From contig QFQP01000006.1 of assembly GCA_003243425.1 (NCBI GenBank), forward strand, positions 62,001 through 126,000: a DNA stretch of 64,000 nucleotides. The letters are read 5' to 3'. The stretch's first letter is position 1. Each line of letters opens with the position of its first letter. The notes beneath the pieces are model-generated. The model was given only the letters and a program-made list of their open reading frames with translations. It ran no database searches and was not told the origin of the DNA. Shown piece after piece: positions 46,864 through 53,714 of the stretch. Source of the stretch: Archangium gephyra. GTDB taxonomy: Bacteria > Myxococcota > Myxococcia > Myxococcales > Myxococcaceae. A program made the position numbers and the translations under genes.

Positions 46864-47385
46864 TCAACCGCGTGCGTGCTCGAGCGCCGCGTCCCACCGC
46901 CCGGTGGCCTTGAGGATCAGCTCGATGAACTCACGCACCGCGCCGTGGCCGCCGTTGCGGGTCGACACGAAGTGCACCGCCTCGAGCACCTCGGGCACCG
47001 CGTTCGCCGGGCACCCCGACAGGCCCGCGCGTGCCATGGCCGGCAGGTCGTTGACGTCGTCGCCCATGTACGCGAGCTGCTGCGGTTGAAGGCCGAGCTG
47101 TTCGGCGAGCTCGAGGAACGCGGGGCCCTTGTGAATGCGGCCCTGAAACACCGTGGCGATCTTGAGCTCCCTGGCGCGCACGTCGACGATGGGTGAGTTG
47201 CGCGCGGTGAGAATCGCCACCGGCAACGACGTGAGCCGCGCCAGCACGATGGCGTGGCCGTCCTTCACGTCGAAGCGCTTGATGGCCTCGCCGCCCGGCC
47301 CGTACCAGAGGGCTCCGTCGGTCAGCACGCCGTCGACGTCGAAGACCACAGCTTTGATGTTCGCGGCACGCTCGACAGGGGTCAT
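46864..47385 (-). CDS. kdsC: 3-deoxy-D-manno-octulosonate 8-phosphate phosphatase
   Basis: 173 aa, the normal length. HAD subclass C0 motifs: 'AVVFDVDGVLTDGALWYG' (nucleophile Asp and the GVLTDG signature of KdsC), 'VAILTARNSPIVDVRARELKIATVFQG', and 'LAYMGDDVNDLPAM' (motif III acidic pair). It removes the phosphate of Kdo8P in LPS inner-core synthesis. Start at the ATG at 47385. kdsA lies 4 kb upstream on the same strand, separated by unrelated genes. The next gene downstream converges. Confidence 0.95.
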   Translation of the reverse strand: MTPVERAANIKAVVFDVDGVLTDGALWYGPGGEAIKRFDVKDGHAIVLARLTSLPVAILTARNSPIVDVRARELKIATVFQGRIHKGPAFLELAEQLGLQPQQLAYMGDDVNDLPAMARAGLSGCPANAVPEVLEAVHFVSTRNGGHGAVREFIELILKATGRWDAALEHARG

Positions 47386-47513
47386 GGCGCGCTTCTCTCA
47401 GAGGGGACGCCCGCTGGCGACGTTGCAGTGTGGAAACCAAGCGCTCGCGCCGGTTGTGTTCGGAATCGTTTCAGGTCAACGGTCTCTCTTTCAGTTTCGG
47501 GGACCAGAAGTCG

Positions 47514-48062
47514 ATGCCGCAATTCACGAGCAGTGCTGTCTACGTACGAGGGCTGGGCCGGGGTGTTGCGACGTACGGCAAGAGCGACGCGCTGCGGCGC
47601 CTGGGCGGCGACGTGGTGGCCCGCATGCTCGACGAGCCTGCATCGCAGCCGTGGTGGCCGCAGCCCGACGTGGTCGCGTTCTGCACCGCGATTCATGAAG
47701 CCGGTGGCGAGACGTTGATGGCCGACGTCGGCCGCTTCGTGGTGAAGGACTCCATTTCGCTCGTGGTGCAGCCCTTCGTCCGCATGGTGAGCGCGCTGGG
47801 CGTGGTGACGCCGGCGACGTTCCTGTCGCGCTTCGGCCAGTTCAGTCTGACCGCGATTCGCAACGTGCTCTTCCACTGGACCGAGCGGTCGCCGACGTCG
47901 GGGGAGCTCGTCATCGAGTACCCGCCGGGTGTGCCGCCGTTGCTGGCGCCGCTGTGGCTGGGGGCCATCGAGTACACGTACGAAGTGGCGCGCTGTGGAG
48001 GGAGGCCGACGGTCATCACCACGCGTGGGCCGCGGTTCGTGTTCGCCGTGCAGTGGCAGTGA
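47514..48062 (+). CDS. TIGR02265-like (DUF2378) protein, tentative
   Basis: 182 aa from the ATG at 47514, with a GGGGA upstream; the frame extends in-phase to 47430 but that part is not convincing. 'ALRRLGGDVVARMLDE', 'FLSRFGQFSLTAIRNVLFHWTE' and 'LVIEYPPGVPPLLAPLWLGAIEYTYEVA' resemble the myxobacteria-restricted paralogous family TIGR02265, whose function is unknown. The assignment rests on pattern only. No signal peptide or membrane segment. It is divergent from kdsC and stands 15 bp before the secreted beta-helix gene. Confidence 0.6.
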   Translation: MPQFTSSAVYVRGLGRGVATYGKSDALRRLGGDVVARMLDEPASQPWWPQPDVVAFCTAIHEAGGETLMADVGRFVVKDSISLVVQPFVRMVSALGVVTPATFLSRFGQFSLTAIRNVLFHWTERSPTSGELVIEYPPGVPPLLAPLWLGAIEYTYEVARCGGRPTVITTRGPRFVFAVQWQ

Positions 48063-48077
48063 GTACGCTGCGCCGCC

Positions 48078-49592
48078 ATGAGACTCCTCACGGCTCTGGT
48101 GGTGCTCGCGGCGACGGCCTCGTCGGCGCGTGATGTTCCGGTCGGTGACATGGCGGCGCTGCGCACCGCGCTCTCGGGCGCGCAGCCCGGTGACGTCATC
48201 ACCATCGCCAATGGCACGTACACCTCGAGCGCCGACTTCTCGTGTTCGGCGAACGGCACCGCGCAGCAGCCCATCGTGGTGAAGGCCGCGACGCAGTTCG
48301 GGGTGACCATCGAGAGCAGCAGCACCGAGGGCTTCAAGGTCTCGGGCAAGCACTGGCACTTCGAAGGGCTGGTAATGCGAGGCACCTGCGCGAGCGACGG
48401 CAACTGCGAGCACGCGTTTCACGTGAGCGGCGACGCAGACGGTTTCACGCTGCGCGGCAATCGCCTCGTCGACTTCAACGCGCAGCTGAAGGCCAACGCG
48501 GGGCAGGTGAGCGGCGTGTGGCAGACGCCCGACGATTGTCTCATCGAAGGCAACGACCTCTACGACTCGCGGCCCAGAGACACTGGCAACCCGACGACCA
48601 AGTTGAACATCGACACCGGCGACGACTGGGTGGTGCGCAGCAACTTCATTCACGACTTCCAGAAGGGCGGCGGCGACACCGTCAGCTACGGCGCGTTCAT
48701 GAAGAGCGGCGGCAACCGCGGCGTATTCGAGCGGAACCTCGTCATCTGCCAGACGCAGGGCGGGCACGCTGGCGGCGCGCGCATCGGGCTCTCGTTCGGT
48801 GGCGGTGGCACCGGCAACGCGTTCTGCGCTCCTGCGTTCAACGCCAACACACCGTGTGACGTGGAACACACCGATGGCGTGCTGCGGAACAACATCGTCG
48901 TCAACTGCAGCGACGTGGCCGTGTACCTGAACGAAGCCACCAACACGAAGGTGCTGCACAACACGTTCATCGGCACCAACGGCGTCGACTACCGCTTCGC
49001 GACGAGCACCGGCCTGGCGCAGGGCAACCTGCTCGCGTCGGTGGTGCGCGCGCGCAACGGCGGCATGTTCACTGGCATGCAGAACGTCACCGGCGTGAGC
49101 GCGGCGACGTTCGACGGCTATTACGTGGAGCCGCTCGCAGGTGATCTCCGCATCGAAGGCGACGTGTCTGCGCTCAACGGCGTGGTCACCGCGGTGACTG
49201 AAGTGACCGACGACTACTGCGGTCGTGCGCGGCCCTCGGGCGCACGCACGGTCGGCGCGCTGGAGCACTCACTGGGCGGCTGCGCCACGGTGTGGACATC
49301 GCTGCAGCCGGTCGGCGGCGGCGGAGGCTCGGTGGACGACGCGGGCGTGATGGGCGGTGGCGCTGGGTCGACGGGCGGCGGAGCGGGTGCCACCGGTGGC
49401 GGCGTTGGTTCGACCGGCGGTGGCTCTGGCGCCACCGGTGGCGGTTCAGAGGTGGCCGACGCCGGGCTGACGGGCGGCGGTGAAGGCGGCGGGGAGCCGG
49501 AACCCGCGACGGGCTGTGGCTGCGTTTCCGCCGATTCGACGGTGCTCTTCGCGTTGCTCGCCCTTGGCATTCGCCGAACGAAGCGCACTTAA
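48078..49592 (+). CDS. Secreted parallel beta-helix protein (chondroitinase-B/alginate-lyase-like, PL6 type) with MYXO-CTERM tail
   Basis: 504 aa. Signal peptide, then a right-handed beta-helix: 'ALSGAQPGDVITIANGTYTS', 'PIVVKAATQFGVTIESSSTEGFKVSGKHWHFEGL', 'NRLVDFNAQL', 'CLIEGNDLYDSR' and 'GVLRNNIVVNCSDVAVYLNEATNTKVLHNTFIG', the rung pattern of PL6 polysaccharide lyases. Residues ~410-480 are a Gly/Thr/Ser-rich linker. The C-terminus 'CGC...LFALLALGIRRTKR' is a MYXO-CTERM sorting signal: cysteines, hydrophobic helix, arginines, processed by myxosortase and displayed at the surface. Uronate polymer is the likely target, but the catalytic Lys/Arg pair is not confirmed. Confidence 0.88.
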   Translation: MRLLTALVVLAATASSARDVPVGDMAALRTALSGAQPGDVITIANGTYTSSADFSCSANGTAQQPIVVKAATQFGVTIESSSTEGFKVSGKHWHFEGLVMRGTCASDGNCEHAFHVSGDADGFTLRGNRLVDFNAQLKANAGQVSGVWQTPDDCLIEGNDLYDSRPRDTGNPTTKLNIDTGDDWVVRSNFIHDFQKGGGDTVSYGAFMKSGGNRGVFERNLVICQTQGGHAGGARIGLSFGGGGTGNAFCAPAFNANTPCDVEHTDGVLRNNIVVNCSDVAVYLNEATNTKVLHNTFIGTNGVDYRFATSTGLAQGNLLASVVRARNGGMFTGMQNVTGVSAATFDGYYVEPLAGDLRIEGDVSALNGVVTAVTEVTDDYCGRARPSGARTVGALEHSLGGCATVWTSLQPVGGGGGSVDDAGVMGGGAGSTGGGAGATGGGVGSTGGGSGATGGGSEVADAGLTGGGEGGGEPEPATGCGCVSADSTVLFALLALGIRRTKRT

Positions 49593-49658
49593 AACCACGC
49601 CGATTGCATCGAAGACCACGCTCTGACGAGCAGCGCGCTCGCCCGTTACGAACTGCGC

Positions 49659-50237
49659 ATGAAGAACGACCGCGAGTTCTGGAACGAGAAGTACCGCCGC
49701 GCCCACCACCATCACGGGCCCAACGAGACGTTGGTGGAGCTGGCCAGCATGCTGCCCGTCGGGACCGCGCTCGACGTCGGCTGCGGTGAAGGCCGCGACG
49801 CGCGTTGGCTCTCGGCGCAGGGCTGGGAGGTCACCGGCATCGACCTGTCTGACGTGGCCATCGCGCGCGCGCGTGCGCTGGCTCCCGGTGCGACGTGGGA
49901 GGTGGTCGACGTCGCGAGCTGGCGGCCTGCCGCGCAGTTCGACCTCGTGACCTCACACTTCATGCACGTGGCGCCCGAAGCGCGCGTGAAGTTGTTCGAG
50001 AACATGGCGGCGTCGGTGAAGCCGGGTGGGCGGTTGCTGTTCGTTTCCCATCACCATTCAGACCACGGCACCGACATCGGCCGGCCGAAGTTGGCGGAGC
50101 TGTTCTTCACCGCCGACGAGGTGAAGGCGGTGCTCGACCCTTCCCAGTGGAACGTGGAGTTCGCCGGAACGCGCCCGCGCACCGAGCGTGGCGTCGCCAT
50201 TCATGATGCGGTGCTGCTGGCGAGACGTCAGCCGTGA
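49659..50237 (+). CDS. Class I SAM-dependent methyltransferase
   Basis: 192 aa. Motif I 'ALDVGCGEGRDARWLS', acidic motif II 'VTGIDLSDVAIARARALAP', motif III-like 'FDLVTSHFMHV', and 'VKPGGRLLFVSHHHSDHGTD' are all present. The general pattern is that of TehB/UbiE-type small-molecule methyltransferases. An N-terminal 'FWNEKYRRAHHHHGPNETLVEL' is the usual entry of thiopurine-type members. It forms a two-gene unit with the GFA-like gene through a 4-nt overlap. Substrate unknown. Confidence 0.9.
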   Translation: MKNDREFWNEKYRRAHHHHGPNETLVELASMLPVGTALDVGCGEGRDARWLSAQGWEVTGIDLSDVAIARARALAPGATWEVVDVASWRPAAQFDLVTSHFMHVAPEARVKLFENMAASVKPGGRLLFVSHHHSDHGTDIGRPKLAELFFTADEVKAVLDPSQWNVEFAGTRPRTERGVAIHDAVLLARRQP

Positions 50238-50557
50238 AGGCGAGCTGTCACTGTGGTGCGGTGAAGCTCTCCGTGGCCACGGCGCCGACCGAGGTCACCG
50301 AGTGTCACTGTTCGCTGTGTCGACGGTACGGCGTGTTATGGGCGTACTTCGAAGCGAGCGAAGTCACGCTGCCTGACGCGTCACTCACCGAGACGTACGC
50401 GTGGAGCCGGAAGCACGTCGACTTTCATCGCTGTCGAGTGTGCGGCTGCGTGACGCATTGGGCGCCGCGGGCTCCGAAGCGAACGCGGCTTGGGCTCAAC
50501 GCGCGGCTGTTCTCGAGCGCGGTGTTGGCCGCATGCCGTCGGCGTGAGCGGTCTTGA
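50234..50557 (+). CDS. GFA/CENP-V-domain protein
   Basis: 107 aa. 'CHCGAVKLSVATAP', 'ECHCSLCRRYGVLWAYF' and 'FHRCRVCGCVTHWAP' hold the four zinc-binding cysteine pairs of the Gfa/CENP-V fold (S-hydroxymethylglutathione-related). It ends soon after 'LNARLF', a shorter C-terminus than many members. GTG start overlaps the methyltransferase stop (GTGA). Function by family is glutathione-adduct or aldehyde handling, not verified. Confidence 0.87.
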   Translation: MKASCHCGAVKLSVATAPTEVTECHCSLCRRYGVLWAYFEASEVTLPDASLTETYAWSRKHVDFHRCRVCGCVTHWAPRAPKRTRLGLNARLFSSAVLAACRRRERS

Positions 50558-50606
50558 GCGAAGCTTCGCTGTGCTCAGCTCCAACTGGCCCCGCGGCCTC
50601 GGAGCC

Positions 50607-50923
50607 GTGACGCACTTCACGCGTGCTTCGTGATGGATCTTCCAGAAATGGCACGACGTTTGACGCAGTCATGACGCAGTGCGACCCGCAGACGGATCAC
50701 GAGGTTGCGTCATCGACCTCGGCGGTCTCGCCCGTGAAAGCCGACGCTCACCACTCTTTCAGAGCGGTCTGAAAGACACGTGAGCGCGCGCTTTCACGCG
50801 GGACGGCGCCCCCTTCGTCGCTGCAACTCCGCGAATTGATGCGGGCGTCATGACGCGGCGAGCGCGTCAATCACCGTGCCATTTCTGGAAGACCCATCAC
50901 GAAGCGCGCGTGAACCGCGTCAC
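50607..50923. repeat. ~317-bp imperfect palindrome in a gene-free region
   Basis: The gap between the GFA-like gene and the DUF3817 gene (50558-50962) contains no credible ORF. Its ends, 50607-50655 and 50875-50923, are inverted copies identical at about 45 of 49 positions (core CTTCCAGAAATGGCACG at the inner edge). Symmetry continues inward with small gaps (TTGACGC and TCATGACGC on both sides; GTGAAAGC and CGCTCAC nearer the middle), and the centre is a perfect 9-bp hairpin TCTTTCAGA/TCTGAAAGA at 50755-50776. The midpoints of the outer and inner arms coincide to within one base. It is a MITE-like element, a structured RNA or a cruciform-forming repeat. Confidence 0.75.
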
Positions 50924-50962
50924 GCGAAGTCGCGAGGTGAGGGGCCGCGCGAGTGAACGCCC

Positions 50963-51259
50963 TCAGCTTCGAGCCGGTGCTGCAGCGTTCTCTTCTCGGA
51001 GCTTCTTCTCGAGCCAGAACGCGCCGAACGGCACGAACGACGCGAAGAACGCGCGCGCGATCTTCACCACGCCCCAACGCGCTTCGACGGCCGCCATCGC
51101 CAGCGTGATGACGAACGCCACGAACAGACCGCCGTGAATGCGGCCCACCCAGCGCACCGCCAGCGGCATGTCGAACGCGTACTTGAGCGGCATGGCGATG
51201 AAGAGCAGCACCAACCACGACACCCCTTCCGTGAGGCTGACCGCGCGGAAGAGCTTCAC
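50963..51259 (-). CDS. DUF3817-type small membrane protein
   Basis: 98 aa from the GTG at 51259. 'LFRAVSLTEGVSWLVLLFIAMPLKYAFDMP' and 'VRWVGRIHGGLFVAFVITLAMAAVE' with 'SFVPFGAFWLEKKLR' match the three-helix DUF3817 family (E. coli-type integral membrane protein of unknown role). The start overlaps the kdsA stop by 4 nt, so it is co-translated with kdsA. Downstream lies the large palindrome. Confidence 0.85.
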   Translation of the reverse strand: MKLFRAVSLTEGVSWLVLLFIAMPLKYAFDMPLAVRWVGRIHGGLFVAFVITLAMAAVEARWGVVKIARAFFASFVPFGAFWLEKKLREENAAAPARS

Positions 51260-52086
51260 TTCTGGTGACCCAGCGCGCGGCGAATGGCGAGCACGTCGCG
51301 CAGCGTGTCTTCGAAGAGCTGGAACGTGAGCGAGCACGGACCGTCGCACGGCGCGTTGTCGGGGTCTTCGTGAACCTCGGTGAACAGCGCGTCGATGCCG
51401 GCGGCCGCGGCGCTGCGCGCGAGCAGTCCGACGAACTTGCGGTCTCCTCCGGTCTCACCGTCGCCCGACGACGGCAGCTGCACCGAGTGCGTGGCGTCGA
51501 AGCAGGTGACGAGGCCCGCTTCACGCATCTGCGCGAAGCCGCGCATGTCGACCACCAGGTTGTTGTAGCCGAACGTCGCGCCGCGCTCGGTGACGAGGAC
51601 GTTCTGGTTGCCCGAGTCGAAGGCCTTCTTCGCCTGGTGCTTGATGTCCTTCGGGGCGATGAACTGACCCTTCTTGATGTTCACACCGCGGCCCGACTTC
51701 GCGACGGCGGCCACGAGGTCGGTCTGCCGCGAGAGGAACGCCGGAATCTGGATGATGTCGGCGACCTCGGCCGTGGCCGCGACCTGCGTGATGTCGTGCA
51801 CGTCGGTGAGAATGGCGACGCCGACTTCTTCCTTCACCTTCTTGAGCACGCGCAGCCCTTCGACGATGCCGGGGCCGCGGTACGACTTGATGCTGGTGCG
51901 GTTCGCTTTGTCGAAGCTGCACTTGAAGGCGTACGGCACACCGAACTTCGCGGTGATTTCCTTGAGCTTCCTGGCGTGACGAATCGCGAACTCTTCGCCT
52001 TCGATGACGTCGGGACCGGCGATGACGAACAGCGGGTTGCCGGGGCCGACGGTGGCGCCAGCGAGGGTGATGGACGGCGTGGTCAT
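51256..52086 (-). CDS. kdsA: 3-deoxy-8-phosphooctulonate synthase (Kdo8P synthase)
   Basis: 276 aa. 'LFVIAGPDVIEGEEFAIRHARKLKEI', 'FKCSFDKANRTSIKSYRGPG', 'ILTDVHD', 'IQIPAFLSRQTDLVAA', 'KKGQFIAPKD' and 'CFDATHSVQLPS' are all hallmarks of KdsA, including the PEP- and arabinose-5-phosphate-binding lysines and the metal-type Cys/Asp/His positions. It condenses PEP with D-arabinose 5-phosphate. ATG at 52086; a GGGAGG lies unusually close (about 1 nt) to it and is inside a predicted hairpin. It is followed by the DUF3817 gene. pyrG lies upstream on the same strand, with two genes between. Confidence 0.94.
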   Translation of the reverse strand: MTTPSITLAGATVGPGNPLFVIAGPDVIEGEEFAIRHARKLKEITAKFGVPYAFKCSFDKANRTSIKSYRGPGIVEGLRVLKKVKEEVGVAILTDVHDITQVAATAEVADIIQIPAFLSRQTDLVAAVAKSGRGVNIKKGQFIAPKDIKHQAKKAFDSGNQNVLVTERGATFGYNNLVVDMRGFAQMREAGLVTCFDATHSVQLPSSGDGETGGDRKFVGLLARSAAAAGIDALFTEVHEDPDNAPCDGPCSLTFQLFEDTLRDVLAIRRALGHQK

Positions 52087-52087
52087 A

Positions 52088-52124
52088 CCTCCCGCTCTAG
52101 CAGCCACCGCGCTGCGGCGGGAGG
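52088..52124 (-). promoter_or_regulatory. Hairpin sequestering the kdsA ribosome binding site
   Basis: On the kdsA sense strand CCTCCCGC (52124-52117) pairs with GCGGGAGG (52095-52088), the segment containing the Shine-Dalgarno immediately before the ATG. Between them GCAGC/GCTGC adds a second 5-bp stem with a 6-nt loop. The leader could thus fold so that the ribosome binding site is buried, implying regulated translation, or it is a terminator for upstream transcription. Confidence 0.5.
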
Positions 52125-52317
52125 CGGCTGATGCCCGTCGTTCTCGCGTGGCGCAGCGTCGTGCTCGGCTCGCCCACGGTCGTCGCCCTGTCATGCGTGC
52201 GCGGTCACGAAGACAGGTCGTCTCAAGTGCCCGGCCGTGCGTCGTCGCCGCGACTGGAGCGCGTGGTCTGGTGATGACTGACGGCTTCTCGGCGTGAAGT
52301 GCCGTGAAGCCCGCGAC

Positions 52318-52896
52318 TCAGAGCGCCAGCCACGAGAGCGACAGCATCGCTTCGCCGCGCAGCACGAACCCCGTGGGGATGATGTCGACGCCGGTGCGAC
52401 CCACGAGCGAGAGCGCCCAGTCTCCGGTGCGGAACTGCACGCCCAGCGAGATGCGCTCCGGCAGCCGCCAGTACAGCGCGCGGAAGAAGAGCTCGGCACC
52501 GGTCTGCAGCCCGAGGTTCACCGCGAAGACCGGGCCGCCGAAGGAGAAGGTCAGCGCGGCGTGGGGCCCAAGCCCTCCGTCGATGTTCTCAGGCACGAGG
52601 TGCGCAGCGCCGCCAGCCGAGAAGGTCACGTTGGTGAAGTCGTGGGTCGTCAGCTGCCACACGCGCGCGCCGCGGAGCTCGAGGGCGCGATCGAAGTAGG
52701 CGTAGACGAGCTCGCCGGTGAGCGCAGCTCGCGGGTTCGATTCGTCGGAGCGGAGCACGCCAGCGCCAACGGAGCGCGTGCCGCCCCAGGCTTCGATGCG
52801 CAGATTCCGTTCGATGCGACCGCGCGCCGAGAGCCAGCCGGCCTCGGCCATTGCGCTGGTGCTGATCAGCATGACCATCGCGGTCGCGGCTCTCAT
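52318..52896 (-). CDS. Exported protein of unknown function, outer-membrane-like
   Basis: 192 aa. A signal peptide ending in 'AMA' is followed by a strand-rich chain with alternating aromatic residues and no helices of note ('VYAYFDRALELRGARVW', 'ALTFSFGGPVFAVNLGLQTGAELFFRALYWRLP', 'ISLGVQFRTGDWALSLVGRTGV') ending in 'LSLSWLAL'. This is what a small beta-barrel or transport-like outer membrane protein would look like, but I cannot place it in a family. ATG overlaps the stop of the upstream hydrolase gene (ATGA), so the two are coupled. Confidence 0.75.
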   Translation of the reverse strand: MRAATAMVMLISTSAMAEAGWLSARGRIERNLRIEAWGGTRSVGAGVLRSDESNPRAALTGELVYAYFDRALELRGARVWQLTTHDFTNVTFSAGGAAHLVPENIDGGLGPHAALTFSFGGPVFAVNLGLQTGAELFFRALYWRLPERISLGVQFRTGDWALSLVGRTGVDIIPTGFVLRGEAMLSLSWLAL

Positions 52897-53714
52897 TTGA
52901 GCTCCACGGTCGCGCCGCTGATCAGCCGCAGTGAAGGCTCGCCCACCGAACCCGTGGAGAACGCGGAAGCAAAGAAGCCGAGCAGCGCCTGCTCCATCTT
53001 CGCGTGCGCGTCGTCAATCGCCGTCGACGGCGCACACCCACGCTGCTCGTCTTCGGCCTGCGAATCGGTGAACTGGTAGTGCGTGACGCCCTCCAGCACC
53101 ACCAACGCGCTCGGGCTCGGCAGCGTCGCCCAGCCTTCCTGCACCTTCGACAGCGCCGCCGAACAGTCGGACGCTCCGGCGAGCGAGAGCGTCGGCAGTC
53201 CCAGCGCCGGCAACTTCGCGACGTCGGCTGTGTCGGGGTACCCCGCTTCCAACACCGCGGCCTTGAAGCCCCCACCGAGCGCCAACTTCGCGGTCACCAC
53301 GCTGCCCAGGCTGTGACCCATGACGCCGAGCCGCTGGGCATCGACGAACTCCAGCGACGTGAGCAGGTCTCGAGCAGCGGCACCGGTGTCGATCGCGAAG
53401 AACGCGAGCTCGAGCGGATGTTCGGGAAGCGCGACGACGTAACCCTCCCGCGCGAGCGCACGGGCCTGCCATTCGTAGCGCGCGGTAGCGACGAAGCCGC
53501 CCTGCACGAACACGATGCCGGGGTGCGCACCGGGCAACGGAGCCCCGGCCGCATTACTCGGGAAGATGACCGTCACGTCGACGATGTCGGTGCCACGCGC
53601 GCGCGTCTCGAAGACGGCACGCGCGACGCCTGGCTCGACCACTTCACCTGCCCGCGGCGCCGCCAGCCCACAGCCGGTCAGCACCGCGAACAGCAGTGGC
53701 GCGAGGGTCTTCAC
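52893..53714 (-). CDS. Alpha/beta-hydrolase lipoprotein (PAF-AH/dienelactone-hydrolase-like)
   Basis: 273 aa with lipobox 'LTGC'. 'GIVFVQGGFVATARYEWQARALAREGYVVALPEHP' is the first half of the alpha/beta-hydrolase fold, nucleophile Ser lies in 'GVMGHSLGSVV', and a His in 'GVTHYQF' closes the triad. The pattern is close to chlorophyllase/PAF-acetylhydrolase-like esterases. GTG start at 53714 overlaps the pyrG stop (GTGA), and its own stop overlaps the exported protein gene. Thus pyrG, this gene and the exported protein form one translational chain. Confidence 0.85.
   Translation of the reverse strand: MKTLAPLLFAVLTGCGLAAPRAGEVVEPGVARAVFETRARGTDIVDVTVIFPSNAAGAPLPGAHPGIVFVQGGFVATARYEWQARALAREGYVVALPEHPLELAFFAIDTGAAARDLLTSLEFVDAQRLGVMGHSLGSVVTAKLALGGGFKAAVLEAGYPDTADVAKLPALGLPTLSLAGASDCSAALSKVQEGWATLPSPSALVVLEGVTHYQFTDSQAEDEQRGCAPSTAIDDAHAKMEQALLGFFASAFSTGSVGEPSLRLISGATVELK

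Noticed and set aside
47382..49268. 628-codon open frame on the - strand
   Set aside because: Antisense to the TIGR02265-like and beta-helix genes, both with signal or family features on the + strand.
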